Assembly (NCBI RefSeq): GCF_000350225.1
Contig: NW_005179250.1
Span: 248,001 to 312,000 of the forward strand
Direction of reading: 5' to 3'
DNA length: 64,000 nt
Source: Chondrus crispus
Taxonomy: Eukaryota; Rhodophyta; Florideophyceae; Gigartinales; Gigartinaceae
Under the pieces are notes generated by a model. The model was not told the origin of the DNA, searched no databases, and worked only from the letters and a program-made list of their open reading frames with translations. This document shows positions 29,363 to 41,146 of this stretch, in pieces (within the stretch, counting starts at the first letter, position 1; every line of letters begins with the position of its first letter). A program made the translations under genes and the position numbers.

Positions 29363-32030
29363 TCAACGGTTCGTATCGTTGGAGGGTTCCGACGACCCTG
29401 GAGCACGCGCCCTCGGGGGGCAATAACTTGGATAAAACTGCAACTCGGGCTCCATTTCATGGAGCGGAGGAAGTGTGGCCTCTCCGTGGGGAGTCCAACC
29501 CCGAGGCGGATCAGCAGATGTCGCGATTGCGTCGGTCGTCGAGAGGCCGTACCCGCTACCCTCATAAGGATCTCGAAGATTCTGCCGCGGCGTGGACGCA
29601 GCACGCTCCGGGGGCCCAACACGAGCGGCTCTGAGCGCGTCCCGTTCTCCGCGATACCGATCGCGGTCGACGACGGCGCGCTGGAGATCACTCGCGCGAC
29701 GTGAGGAGGCACCGCGTAGGACCTCGAGCTCGTACCGGGAGTCGCGAAGCTGTGCCGCAAGAGAGTCACGTTCAGCGGCAAAAGACTGACGCTCCGTTTC
29801 GAGGCGACGCGCTTCGCTACTGCGCTCAAGGTACCAATTCGTCGGGGTCCGAAGTAGACCCTCCACATTCCAGGTCCGGTCAATTAAGCTCCCGAGGGCG
29901 CGGGACAACCTGGGGATGGCGGTGATCTCGCGACGAGCTAGGTCGAGACTAAGCACAGTGAATCGCGGTGTACTAGGGTACCCAACCGATCCTAGGGAAG
30001 GCAGCGGAGGCAACGTAGTCCCCGCCGCCGTATCGTGACCGACTTCGGGATGAGCTCGCACTGCGATGGCTGGGAATTTGCCATCGAGGTCACGATATCT
30101 CTTCCGCCGCGCCTGTCGCGCCGTGGACCCGACACCTCCTTTGCCACGAGAGGGACCCACCGCACTGGAGCCCAAACGAGCCACGAAGGCGTCTCCTTTT
30201 AAATCGTAGGCGAGGAAGAAGCTCTGGGTCCCGGTTGTGTAGTCAGTCCACGGCCGCCGATTGCGTTCGGGCACCGCAACGGCAAGCTGCATCAAGTCGA
30301 GAACCGAAGAGTAGGTCCACGGGACAGACGGAGCCGCGCTCCAAGGGGTGCAACGCCACGTCGGGCAGCGACGGCGCGACCCGACCAAGGAAGGACAGCA
30401 CACCGATGGGCTGTACGAAAACGCGCCCGTGCAGGGCGACCTCGCTCATGAAAGCGTTGCAAGTTGACCACGCCCACTCACCCTCGTAATTGTAGACCAA
30501 CTCCTCGTAGGCTGGATGCTTCGAGTCAGTACCCGCGAAGCCGAAATGCTTCAAAGCGTAGGGGAGTAACGGATGCACCCCCAACGATGGGAGTGCCTCC
30601 CCTATGCTTGGAGGAAGTTCTGGGAAATCGCCCCGCGATAGGCCCGCGGAAAAGGCAGCGGACGGGAATACTCGGCCGTCGTCCTCTTCATTATGGCGGT
30701 AGGCCGACCAATCGTTGGGGGCTAAGGCAATACGATGGATACGCATAAGCGCGCAGGCGGACTTTTGGAGAGCTGCGCGAGCCCGGGAGTGAGTACGAGG
30801 ACGCGGGCTGACGTACAGCCCCGCTACCTCCGAGAGGACCAACCGACGGAGATCTCGAGGGCCCCGATGGAAGAGATACGTCGAAATTCGATCAACGTAT
30901 TCCGCCTCCTCGATACTATAGACGAACGTCCTGTCACTAGGTATCTCGTCCGGAATTTGATAAGGGGCGCCGTCGCCCTCAGACAAGAGACGACCCAAGG
31001 CAATGGACGCCTCTGCTGCGAGGCCACCCTCGTAGATGGTGCGAACCCGGCGTAGATCGGGGCGCAAGTGCGCCCTCGCCAGGACCTTCCCAACGGTATC
31101 GCCCGACCGAGCGTGGAGGCGCCACGCGTAGTTCAGGCGACCGAGCGGCAGCGGAATGGACCGCTCTAGGGGCACCCCCAGCCACTGCGTGGAGGTGTCG
31201 GACACCTCCTCCTCTGCGATCCGGCCGAGCCGAGAGGAAGTAGTCGGCGCACCGGGGCACCGACAACTTCCGGAAGCCCCGTATGAGCCCAAGACGGGCT
31301 GGTACGGACCATCGCGCGGCCATACCGTGAATCCGCCGACGGGTGGGCCGCCCGCGCCATCGATCGGCGCAGGCGGAAGGGGCATCGGACCCCCCGTCAC
31401 CAAGGACGGATGGGCCGCAGGAGGCGGAGCGACGGTCGGCAAGGGACCGATCTCCTCGGTTACTGTAGACGTTCGGGGACCTCGGGATTTTCGGAATGGT
31501 CTCGGGGGCCACCAGGGCGCCGGAGCGGAGGAGTTGGGGGCGACCGAAAGCGACTGTGAGGGCACCCCTTCGACGGGGGTGCGGTTGTCTATAGCCGATG
31601 AGCAAATGACCAGCTCGTCCGACCCACTGCCCGGAGCTGGCCGAGGAAGCGTGATACCGCCCTGAGGGGTAGTGGGAGACGGCATATCGATAATGCCGGG
31701 GCGTGAGCCGAGTATGCAGACGGGGGAGAAGGCGAGCTCGGGGGCAGCGAAAAGAAAGAGTGCTCGCCCCGGCAGAGGAAGAAAAACGGATCCCCTCGGA
31801 AGGGGTAACAAGGTGATGCTGAGGCCGACCCCAGAGGGCGTGCGCACGACCACCCGGTTAAGAGGGGGCGACAGAGACGAAAGGGAAGCGATATCGCCGG
31901 TTGCAGGGGAGAAGGGCGAGGAATCAGCGCGCGCGCGAAGGCGCACGGGGCGAGACGCCGAGAATACCGCCCAGAGAGCGGAGTCGTGGTAAGGAGCGGA
32001 AGGGACCGTATCAAGGACGCGGTTAGACAT
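29363..32030 (-). pseudogene. Antisense gene of element B (frameshifted)
   Basis: Runs opposite to pol, starting near the 3' LTR with ATG at 32030 (MSNRVLDTVPSAPYHD). A 595-codon part (32030-30243) and a 346-codon part (30403-29363) together match the 892-codon gene of element C almost residue for residue. They are split by a 2-base deletion at about 30318-30348. Features as in C: Pro/Ser-rich first third, conserved middle (GDFPELPP and YEEL boxes; the latter at 30498-30509), C-terminal coiled coil. No signal peptide or membrane span. Function unknown. The start codon here is intact, while C has ATA at the same place. Confidence 0.75.
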
Positions 32031-32049
32031 TTCTCTAGCTCTACAACCC

Positions 32050-32084
32050 GTGGACGCGGACGTCCCCGCTTAAGAGAGGGGCCG
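32050..32084 (+). promoter_or_regulatory. Polypurine tract before the 3' LTR of element B
   Basis: GTGGACGCGGACGTCCCC, CGCTTAAGAGAGGGG and CCG directly precede the LTR start at 32085. The AAGAGAGGGG run is the expected plus-strand primer site. The same block occurs after pol (16797) and at 28655. Confidence 0.7.
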
Positions 32085-32768
32085 TGTAGTATTATCCCCC
32101 CCTGGGGCTTTTTAGTTAGATTACATCAACAACGGGATCTAGTGCTGTAGAGCCCGATGCTCTACAGTACTACTGCGCGTGGCCACGTGTACCCCTCGGG
32201 TACCGGGCGCACGCGTGCACACGTGCACACGTGTACCGCGCGGGACGGAAGCGCGCGCACACACGTGTACTGTCAGCCACGATGGCTGACAGTATTACAG
32301 TACGGTCCGATCTGTACTACAGTAGTCCACTACAGTACTTCGGTACTGTAGTGTTATGGATTGTTTTGTATATTAAATATGGAGCGCACCGGCGGGGTGG
32401 AGGAAGACAAGCACGGACTTGTCACCGACCGACCGTCAAGGTCCGACTTCCCACTTATTCTAAGGTAACGCTCGCTAATTACCTTAGAGCGGCACCGAGC
32501 GCGGGTTGAGGACGCGCGCGGTACGCCCACGAGCCGGCTCCGCCTCCGCCCGTCGGTACTGGATCGTCACCCAGTACCGCACCGGGCCGTCGAGGCGTCG
32601 AACCGCTCGCGCGTACCGGCGTCCTCCCCGTTCCCGCTCTACCACGCTACCCGGGCCGGCTGCCCGGTGCCGTTAGCTGGTGTCCTGCTTCAACCCCGTC
32701 TTCCCGATCGACAAGGGTCTCGGTCGAACTGGGCATACACCCCTATCGCTGGGGGTGTTTATGCTACA
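32085..32768 (+). repeat. 3' LTR of element B
   Basis: 684 bp, TGTAG...CTACA. Differs from the 5' LTR at about ten positions by eye (for example TATTAT for TATAAT near the start). Followed by the duplicated target CTGTT and then by element A RNase H. Confidence 0.93.
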
Positions 32769-32773
32769 CTGTT

Positions 32774-33022
32774 AAGCTGGAACCCTTCGGCAAAACCGAG
32801 ATCAAAGCCTTTGATACCCTGAGAGAAGCGGTGATCTCCCCGCCAATTTTGGCGTTGCCCAAGGCTGGGTTCCCATATTCAATGGACACGGACGCCAGCC
32901 ACTACCAAGTCGGCACGGCGCTCTTCCAATCATACGAAGATGGACAAAGGAAGCCTATCGGGTTTTGGTCTCGATCACTACACGCTGCAGAGCAAAATTA
33001 CTCCACTTCGGAGAAAGAATGT
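32774..33022 (+). pseudogene. pol: Element A pol, RNase H first half
   Basis: Frame reads KLEPFGKTEIKAFDTLREAVISPPILALPK, then MDTDASHYQVGTALFQ and ARSLHAAEQNYSTSEKEC-like residues, the N-terminal half of a Ty3/gypsy RNase H. It continues the RT broken at 8762 and is cut at 33022 by the solo LTR. Confidence 0.85.
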
Positions 33023-34190
33023 TGTAGTACAACCCCCTCTGGGGCTTTTTAGTTAGATTAGATCAACAACGGATCTAGTGTCTAGACGACCGGCAATTTG
33101 CCTCATATGAGGTCAGGCTTGGCCTCATATGAGGCCGGGTTTTTTTTTGCAAAAAAATATACATTAAATCGAAATTTTATAAAATCAGTTTAGACACCAT
33201 TTCTTTAACCAATATTCCCTCGGCAATAGCTTCCTGCAAAACATCGAGATAGCAGTTATGAATACACAGAAATACTAAGAATCTAACATAGTTTCAACTA
33301 TCGGATGACATTTTAAACAGGCGTTTTGGTTTCGAAGATATCAACAAAAAACGTTTCGATGTTCTTTAAAAAAGCTTCTTCTTTAGGTATTCTCAAAAAG
33401 CCTGGAAAGGACGTGAAGATCTCACCAAGCTCCACCCTTCCACAGCGCAGAAGTCAACTGCGGTGGCGAGAGTATCTTTTTCCATTTTGTTCAGCTAGCA
33501 CAAGTCGAGAAAAATTAAGTTGAAAAGTGACCTCATATGAGACCATTTGTCACCTAGACACTAGTGCTGTAGAGCCCGATGCTCTACAGTACTACTGCGC
33601 TTGGCCACGTGTACCCCTCGGGTATAGGGCGCACGCGTGTACACGTGTACATGTGTACCGTGCGGGACGGAAGCGCGCGCACACACGTGTACTGTCAGCC
33701 ACGATGGCTGACAGAACTACAGTACGGTCCGATCCGTGCTACAGTAGACCACTGCAGTACTTCGGTACTGTAGTGTTATAGGTTGTTTTGTATATTAAAT
33801 ATGGAGCGGACCGGCGGCGGTGGAGGAGGACAAGCACGGACTTGTCACCCACCGACAGTCAAGGTACTACTTCCCGGTTATTCTAAGGTAGCGCTCTCTA
33901 ACTACCTTAGAGCGGCACCGAGCGCGGGTTGAGGACGCGCGCGGTACGCCCACGAGCCGGCTCCGCCTCCGCCCGTCGGTACTGGATCGTCACCCAGTAC
34001 CGCTCCGGGCGTCGAGGCGTAGAACCGCTCGCACGTGCCGGCGTCCTCCCCGTTCCCGCTCCACCACGCTACCCGGGCCCGCTGCCCGGTGCCATTAGCT
34101 GGTGTCCGGCTTCAACCCCGTCTTCGAGATCGACAAGGGTCTCGGTCGAACTGGGCATACACCCCTATCGCTAGGGGTGTTTATGCTACA
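33023..34190 (+). mobile_element. Solo LTR of the B family inside element A
   Basis: TGTAG at 33023 to CTACA at 34190, flanked by AATGT (33018-33022 and 34191-34195). There is no internal region, so the element was reduced by recombination between its LTRs. Without the inserted 482-bp element and its 4-base duplication it is 682 bp, like the 684-bp LTRs of element B. It lies in the RNase H codons of element A, and excising it restores the frame EKECLAVVWGV. Confidence 0.92.
33079..33560. mobile_element. Non-autonomous DNA element (MITE-like) in the solo LTR
   Basis: 482 bp, AT-rich, flanked by CTAG (33075-33078 and 33561-33564). Ends TGTCTAGACGAC and (inverted) TGTCTAGGTGAC match at 10 of 12. 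A 6-base CTAGTG duplication is an alternative reading. The palindrome CCTCATATGAGG occurs at 33101 and 33123 and nearly intact at 33531, close to both ends, as expected for protein-binding sites. No transposase. Superfamily not assigned. Confidence 0.8.
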
Positions 34191-34195
34191 AATGT

Positions 34196-36555
34196 CTCGC
34201 TGTTGTGTGGGGTGTAGTGGCGCTGCGCCCCTATCCCCAGGGAACCCGGTTCACGGTACATACCGACCATTCTTCCCTCCGCTGGTTAATGGAGATCACG
34301 GACTCATCAGGCCGATTGATGAGGTGGCGACTCCGTCTTGGAGAGTTTGACTTCGACGTGAAGTACAAGAAGGGCAAGCCCAATACCCAAGCCGACGCGT
34401 TATCGCTACTGTTCACATCCGGGGAGACGACAGTCCCCGTAGATGAAGAAATCCCATGTTTTCTGGGAAGATTCTCCGAAATGGAGCCAGTCAATAAGTT
34501 TTCTGACGACTTCGAAGATCTCGAGTCGGCAAGGTTCGACGCCATATCGAACACGGAACGCTACTCTACTGACGAGAATTTATTGGATCCTATCACAAGG
34601 GAAGAGATGCTACGTCATCAGCTGGCAGATGCGTTCTGCGCTGGAATTACAAGGCGAATCAATCGTGGGGATGACATCCTGTTTGCCACTGAAGAGGGTG
34701 GGGTTCTCGTCAGGAACGTAAATGCGACACCACAAGTGGTGGTACCACAGGACCTCCAAGCGAGGATTCTTTACATGGGACATCATGCACTGCTTGGCGG
34801 TCACCCCGGTGGCAGGAAGATGTTCTACACTCTAACTAGAGATTGCTACTGGCCATCGCTGGCCGTAGATTGCTACGAAACTGCAAGAAGTTGTATACAT
34901 TGCGCTAAAGAGCGAGTCAAACTTCGGAGGAAGACTAAATGCCACAAGCTGTTCCCAGCTACGGCGCCTCTCAAGTCGCTCTCGATCGATCTCCTTGGGG
35001 AGTTAGCCCGTACCCCTCCCGGAAATCGGTGGCTCCTGGTGTCACAGATCGCTTCTCCAAGCTGGTCCGCACCGTGCCTCTCAAGAGGATAACTGCCGCA
35101 GAAATCGCAAACGCTTTCGTCCACCATTGGGGGTTTGTCTACGAATCACCAGTCACGGTGCTGGCGGATAACGGAAAGCAATTCGTGTCCCGATTCTTCC
35201 AAGAGATTTGCCGCATCCTGGACATCAAGAACGTCTTTACGACGACCTACCACCCCCAAACGAATGGGCAGGTGGAGCGCTTCAACAGGACAATACTGTC
35301 AGCGCTTCGACATTATGTCGCTGAACACCCAAAAGACTGGAACCTCTTCAATGATGCGCTTACGTATGGGTACAATACGCAAACGCATAGTACAACCAAG
35401 CTCGCCCCATTCGATCACGTCTTATCGCGACCACCGCGTGCCCTATCGTTGCAGGCAGAACCTCAGCTGGAGGAAGTTGGCCATGCCCAGTATCATGCCA
35501 AGTGGCGAGCCTGGCTTCGTGGACTTATGAGCACGGCTCAAGCCGAAATGAAGAAGTCTCAAGAACGCTATCGAGCGAACTACGATAAGCACATACGCCA
35601 TCCAAAGGCAGAGAATCGTCCCGGGACACACGTGTTCGTCCGACGGGACTACGCAAATCCTCGTACAGAAGCTCGCGACAAGCTGGCGCCAGTGGCAAAT
35701 GGACCATACCGCGTCGTTTCTGCGGATCAAGACACCGTGTTTATCCAGCATGGAGAAGAACAAGAACGCGTTACACGCGATCGGGTAGTACCTGCACCAG
35801 TGCAGCCAAGTCAACCTGTAACGTCATTCACGACGAATATCCACGATCGAAATTGTGTTCCACGTCCCGATAGACCGGGTATCCCGATCGGTACAGTATC
35901 CACGTCTTCTATACAGCAATCTCAGGTTCCCCCAACAGGGTTGGCGGCCTTGCTAGACACATCGCCTATGAATGGCGCAGCCCAAACTGGAATTTGGAAC
36001 AGAGCTCGGATTGGACAGCCGCCACCTTCGAATCGCTCTCATGGGACGACCAAAAGCCGTCCCGAACACTCGAGGCATGTGGCTCGTCGCTACGCGCGGT
36101 TGGCAAATGATACTTCGGTCGGACAGGAGAAAAACTCTACACCACCCGCTGACAGTCCCCGTGACGAGCCGACTCCCACCTCCAACGAAGGAGAAGGAGA
36201 CGCACGCTACCAATTGGAGCCCGAAGCAGCCGCCCAGAAAGTCCGTGAACTGACGGAGCAACACTCAAGGGACCGGCGAGAAACTGCGTCTAACCCTACA
36301 ACAAGAAAAGTGGACAGGGATCAGTCGCCATCTCCACACGCCATCAAAGGCGAAAAATACGTGGTCGACCACGTCGTCGCGCATCGCTATGATGACGACA
36401 GTAAACTCGTCTTTCGAGTAAGATGGTACGGCTATCTGTCGGAGGAGGACACTGAAGAACCCATTAGTCACCTCCGACGGAGCCATGTGATTTTATATTG
36501 CAGAAGAAAAGGATTGAATGTCCCAGACTCGATCACTCGAGCAAGACAAGGATAG
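34196..36555 (+). pseudogene. pol: Element A pol, RNase H second half, integrase and chromodomain
   Basis: First frame to 35092: RNase H end (TDHSSLRWLMEI), then integrase HHCC zinc region (HHALLGGHPGGRKMFY to CIHCAKERVKL) and D1 in LSIDLLGEL. A single-base frame change at about 35040 leads to the second frame (to 36555): VTDRFSKLV, D2 in VLADNGKQF (base 35167) and the catalytic Glu in TNGQVERFNR (35275-35277), 36 codons after D2. The C-terminus (KYVVDHVVAHRYDDD to VRWYGYLSEE) is a chromodomain. The catalytic triad is complete here, unlike in elements B and C. Confidence 0.85.
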
Positions 36556-36559
36556 CTTC

Positions 36560-38350
36560 AAGACTAAGGTGGTTTCTCTTTACCTAAAAGGAATGACTAC
36601 TCGCCCTATGGCGCTGCTGTACGCGAGTTACCGGTTCGCACTTACCGCCAGATGGCGTTGTGAACTTCTCAAGGAGGTTAAAGAGTGCAGGGTAAACCCG
36701 GTCTGCCATCGCGTCACGTATCGCGACCAGGCTTTGTGGAAGGGCGAGCCTCTCCACTCGGCACGTCGGACATCGTCGGGCTTGCCGGAGAAAGTCTGGA
36801 CACTTGACGTCGCACAGAGGCCGCGAAAGCGGACAGCGAGTCCTCCTCGGAAGCGATGTCGACCCCGGCGTCACGCAGAAAGTTTCGTACGATGGCCATT
36901 TGGTCGTCCACAGTTTTACGAGTCGGAGGAGCCCGGTCAACATGTATACCGGCTCCAGCAGAATCGTGCGCCACTTCGGCGTTACTCACATTGAGTATAG
37001 GGCCTCCTGCCGAATCAGGAGTCTCCACGGGCGCCACTTGGCGAAGTTCATGATTCATTCCGTCATTTTCGACGTCTTCTTCCCCGTTGTCCTCCTGCTG
37101 GAATCCACTGACGTCGGGGGAGAAGCAATAGTCGTACCCCCGACGATGGCTGTCAGGGATAACACGCTACGCATCAGAGACCTCCTTCACTCTTTCTGGC
37201 GTACATTGTTGATGATGCCAAGGATCATAAAACACAAAGTCGCCACTGGAGGCGCTTTTCGCTATTGGTGAGCGATCGCGAATTCTTGAACCGCGTTGCT
37301 GATTCCGCGGATTAATCGCGTTCCAGTTGATGTGGTCTACCTTATTAATAAGAAAAAGAAGCTCCTCATAGTTGTGCGGAGAACCCAACGCCGTGGACAA
37401 GTCCATTTGGCGAATATAATACCGCAGAGTCGGGGGCACCCAGAACAATCTGGCCCTGTCATATACCTCCTGTAGAAGAGCGGCTCCAACCTTGGCCACC
37501 CACTCGCTGTAAAATAGCGTTCACAGGCCAGAATGGCAGTTACAGATCAAGTGCCGACCTGCGTACGTGAGTACAGGTGGCAGGTCCACGAAAACGCCGC
37601 GAGGCATTTCGAACATACCCCAATGTTCCGGGATCGAGACATACCTGTCTCGATGACGCGACTCCGCGATCTTCTCAAGCTCCACCATTTGATATGGAAC
37701 AAGGAGTCCGAAACGCAATCGAACGCAACACTCCCACTTCATGTGGCTCCAGAAGACTTCATCGTCATATCGACGCAGAAAGCGGAGTCCGCACGGAGGA
37801 TGGGGCGACTAAACCGGAGCGCAGCGCCACACGGTTGCGGACTTCCCCGCCACTGTTCGGGGTCTTGCAGTATCGCCACAAGGCGTTCACTGTAGAGCTC
37901 TTCTCCGCGGGTGCGATAGAGGTGGAAGTCGAACCCATACTCTTCGGGGACAAGCGTTGTGCCGAGGAACCGGTGGAAACGTTGATACACCAATTTGGTG
38001 AAAGTGACGCGAGCGTCGCGCACGGGTTCCCGACGACGCGAGCCGTCGACCTACGTAACTCTTCTCTTTTGGTCTCTTTTGGTCGGCGTCCATCGCTACA
38101 CAGTGGCGAGCCCAATCGTCGCTTCGGACAGCCCCCAGTGTGAGCCCGTCGGGCAGAAAACCCGCTCGCAAATATTGCGTAATTAACGCGTCATCGCGAT
38201 AGCTCACGGGGTCGTGCCACGGCGCTCCCGCGAAGAGCTCGGCATGCTCAAGCGGGCCTTGCCGGATAAAGTCGCCCGCGTGGCGGAAGACGCGACAACG
38301 CGCAGGAGCCCGGATGGTTCCCGTTTCGAAGCCTTCTGCATGCGACATAC
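36560..38350 (-). pseudogene. Element A antisense gene remnant, homologous to the antisense gene of B and C
   Basis: Broken frames on the minus strand, read from 38350 down: 38348-37887, 38023-37739, 37742-37521, 37499-37167, 37058-36714. In order they show similarity to the antisense protein of element C. Matches include LRAGFLPD (C: LARAHLRPD), a GSPQP...AALRFS block (C: VSPRP...AALQKS), RGVFVDLPP at 37575-37607 (C: RGDFPELPP) and a VPPTLRYYI...PHNYEEL stretch with YEEL at 37359-37373 (C: VHPLLPYAL...HPAYEEL). The last frame is helical and charged, like the coiled-coil tail. Many stops; not functional. Alignment was made by eye. Confidence 0.6.
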
Positions 38351-38599
38351 AGGATGCCAGAGGCTCTCAGCTGTGAAGAGGAAACGTACGCGAAAAAAAA
38401 CCCGAACAGAAATACATGCGAAAAAAATCGCGAAGAGCTCAGTCAGAAACGCCGCCGTCGGCGCAAGAACGCGCGCACCCGCGAGAGTCGCTGACCTGGA
38501 GCGCCAAGAAACGCGAAAAAATAGAAGCACGCGAGGGGCTGCGAGTGCAGTCAAAGATGACGGGGTAATGAACGGCGTGTCTCAGGCGGATCGGCTCGA

Positions 38600-39300
38600 C
38601 TCCTGAAGGAGGGGTGATGTTGTGCAGTGACCCTGCGCCCTTTATCTCTGGTCACCGCTGTCGCAGGGCCACGCTCCCCGCCTTTGACACGTGTACTGAG
38701 CGCGCACACTTGGGAAGTTACCCCACGTGGCCACACGGGGCCACACGTGTACCATACGTGAACACACGTGTATGACAGTCGTACGACACTTATATGATAC
38801 CTGTACAACACGTGTACGACACGTATATATACGTGGTGCACACGAGTTTCTACGCTAATTAGCGTCTAATGCTAAGTGGCAATTCTAATGACCACAATTA
38901 ATTATTAATTACCCATTTAGTACCCGACGCCGACAACGGCGCTCGGCCTATATAGGTCGGGTGTCAGAAGGCGTTACAGTAAAGAGGCATCAGGTGATCG
39001 GACCCCATCTCTGGTGGGATCCTCTACGGTTCCTATCTAGTTGGCTAAGTCTGGTACCTGCACCCTTCGTCGTCATCCTTTTTCTTGTTTTTCCTTTACT
39101 TTTTGACCTATTTCTACATTTCTTCACTATTGTTCTTCTTCCTTCTTTCTTTTGTTTTCTTGTGTTGTTCTTCTTCGAAGCTGTCGATAGCGGTCCGCAA
39201 TACGGCCGCGACACACCCACTCCTTCTAGTTACTCGATCCCGAGTACCACTTCACGCGCTGACGGCCACTCTACCCGCGATTCTCGTGTTACCTCTGAGC
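38600..39300 (+). repeat. Polypurine tract and 3' LTR of element A (right end uncertain)
   Basis: GAAGGAGGGGTGA directly precedes TGTTGTGCAG at 38618, a fitting LTR start. The next 300 bases contain ACGTGTAC-type repeats, as in the B family LTR, then a TATA box (CCTATATAGG near 38946). A pyrimidine-rich stretch follows (39080-39175). No second copy exists in the window (the 5' end of A is lost), so the right boundary is a guess. Short frames within it are not genes. Confidence 0.5.
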
Positions 39301-40400
39301 TACCACGGAGAGAGGGCCCCGATCACCCTGGTGGTGACTGGACATACCGCTTTTCCTCATAGCGAGATTTACGCCGTCGTTGGCGAGTGTGGCCACTGCA
39401 CTAGACCCATGCCTCTCTCGACGCATGTCCATCCAATGTCAGGCAAAACAGCTTGTCCTGTGGTACCCATTTTTGAACATATCGTGCGATGTGCTCCACC
39501 ACAAATGGAATAAGGCGCTTTTCCATGCTACCATTCTCAGACGTTAGCACAACACCGTCATCAGGCATCAACGACTTTCTCGTCAGCTACTGTAGTTCAG
39601 CTGATGGTCTGCTAGGAACTTCTTCCTCTGTCAAAGGTTGAAACCAAGAAGACATAACGTTTTTGCCTGCCACTATGAAAAATAGAGGGCTTTTTCGACC
39701 AGAGGCAGAGACGGCTACCACGGCAGCTATGTGCTTGTTACTTCTATTGGAATTACCAGACCAAAAGCCACCGTGATGTGTATCTGACGCGCCAAAATCT
39801 TTCTCCATTTCGCCAAAGTCTGTCGATACAGAAGTCTCATACATGTTCCAGAGGCGGTCTAGCTCAAGACATATGCCAGTAAATTCAGACTCAACAGCTT
39901 TCAAAACTTGAACAAATGTGGAAAGGTGTTCGTAGTTTTTCGCGTGCAGCTTTGTTTGTTCTTTGTTTTCGGATGTTCGAAACGCGATATCCCTGTTTCG
40001 GGTTCTCCAGGGTATAAAATAGGTAGCCACTCGGCTACAATGGATAGAGACATAACATCATCAGGAAAGAAAGGAAGTTTCTGGTTCTCACACTGCGCTC
40101 AAGAGTCTATCCCCAGTTCTCCGCTCAACACTGCCATTCGTGACATCAATGTCATGTTTCTTGCAGCAACGGAGAGAGGAACTCCATTGCTGATATGCTG
40201 AAACAGAACTTGCTGAAATATGCTGTGGAGTTTCATGGTATGGGGTGCTTAGGGGCGCGATTGAGCACCACGTTGCGAGATGGAAGCGCGATTTCGGTCT
40301 CAAAGTATATTGCGACAGGTTTCATATCGCAGTACGGCCACAACAGTAGGCCATACATGACAATTGCACCATTTTCCGCGTGTGTCGGTGTTGGTGATTC
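39290..40400 (-). pseudogene. Decayed pogo/Tc5-like (DDE_1) transposase
   Basis: Main frame 40030-39587 contains LDRLWNMYETSVS, where intact family members have N-x-DET, then HIAAVVAVSASGRKSPLFFIVAG. Downstream on the same strand another frame gives the second catalytic Asp (LFCLTLDGHASREAW, about 39420-39470). After a frameshift, a SSHHQGDRGP-like stretch fits the third Asp (about 39330). The first catalytic Asp is Tyr and the frame is broken at least twice, so it is dead. Upstream (40303-40088) a frame may hold remnants of the DNA-binding part. Confidence 0.6.
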
Positions 40401-40790
40401 GGTTTGAGTGCGTTTTTGTTACTTTGGTTCCCGGGAACTGTGGAGGAGATGGTACTATCACTGGTGTGGGTAATGAAAATTATAGAAACCGATTTATGTC
40501 CAAAAACCGAATATGGTAACAAACGGTTATACCCACAAGAAGTGGCAACATTGCGATAGGGACAACAGGAGACGGGATGGCGAGATATACCGTAAGTAGC
40601 AGTTTACATGATACTGTCCGTTTGTGTTCTTTGTTGTTGCGGGGAGGGGAAGCTCAGCCGAGCTCGACAGAGCTCGGCGTAGCTCTGTTGCGCAGTGGCG
40701 TACTGTACGATACCGTTGTACGGTACCAAGGGTACAGCAAATGAGTGGGTTGCCTCCCCTGAGTTGCTTCCGGTGGGCAGGTGGGGTGGT

Positions 40791-40890
40791 GTTTGAATGA
40801 GATTGTTTGAATGACAATATTTGAATGAGAATATTTGAATGAGATTGTTTGAATGAGATTGTTTGAATGAGATTGTTTGAATGAGATTGG
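40791..40890. repeat. Tandem repeat, 14-bp unit, about 7 copies
   Basis: Unit GTTTGAATGAGATT, seven copies with a few changes (CAATA and GAATA variants in the second and third). The motif GGTTGCCTCC flanks both sides (40748 and 40889), so the array lies between two short direct repeats. Confidence 0.9.
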
Positions 40891-41146
40891 TTGCCTCCGT
40901 GCCGTTGCTTGAGAGCCACGTAGATCAGACGCCAAACTCGCACGAGAACGTACAACCGAACATATCGTGCAGTCTCCAGTAACGGACAAGAGAACACTGC
41001 ATCAGCAGTGCAAAACGCCCGTTGCCATTACAGTAATTTTCATTACAGCATAGCAGTACAGTACCCTGTACAGTACTGCACAACCCATGAAGAAGACCCG
41101 GATCTAATCTCCATGATCTAATCTAAAGCACCAATTTCCCAACATG

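Larger units (their letters stand above)
8763..32768 (+). mobile_element. Element B: large LTR retrotransposon (chromovirus) inserted in element A
   Basis: Bounded by two 684-bp LTRs (8763-9446 and 32085-32768), both starting TGTAG and ending CTACA. The target-site duplication CTGTT lies at 8758-8762 and 32769-32773. The LTRs differ at about ten positions by eye (roughly 1.5 percent), so insertion is not recent. Internal order: gag, frameshift signal, pol, polypurine tract, structured 3' region, antisense genes, second polypurine tract. A Mutator-like transposon (17652-26608) sits in the 3' region. Without it the element is about 15 kb, close to its sister copy C. It is inactive: pol has two frameshifts and a changed RT catalytic residue, and the antisense gene is frameshifted. 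Confidence 0.93.
5973..39300 (+). mobile_element. Element A: old Ty3/gypsy chromovirus, 5'-truncated and interrupted twice
   Basis: Pieces in order: gag end (5973-6695), protease and RT (6854-8762), RNase H first half (32774-33022), RNase H second half to chromodomain (34196-36555), antisense gene remnant (36560-38350), polypurine tract and 3' LTR (from 38618). Element B interrupts it at 8762/32774. Removing B and one copy of CTGTT restores one reading frame across the joint. The solo LTR interrupts it at 33022/34196; removing it with one AATGT again restores the frame. Several frameshifts show the element is dead. The right end of its 3' LTR could not be placed exactly, so the end coordinate is approximate. 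Confidence 0.8.
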
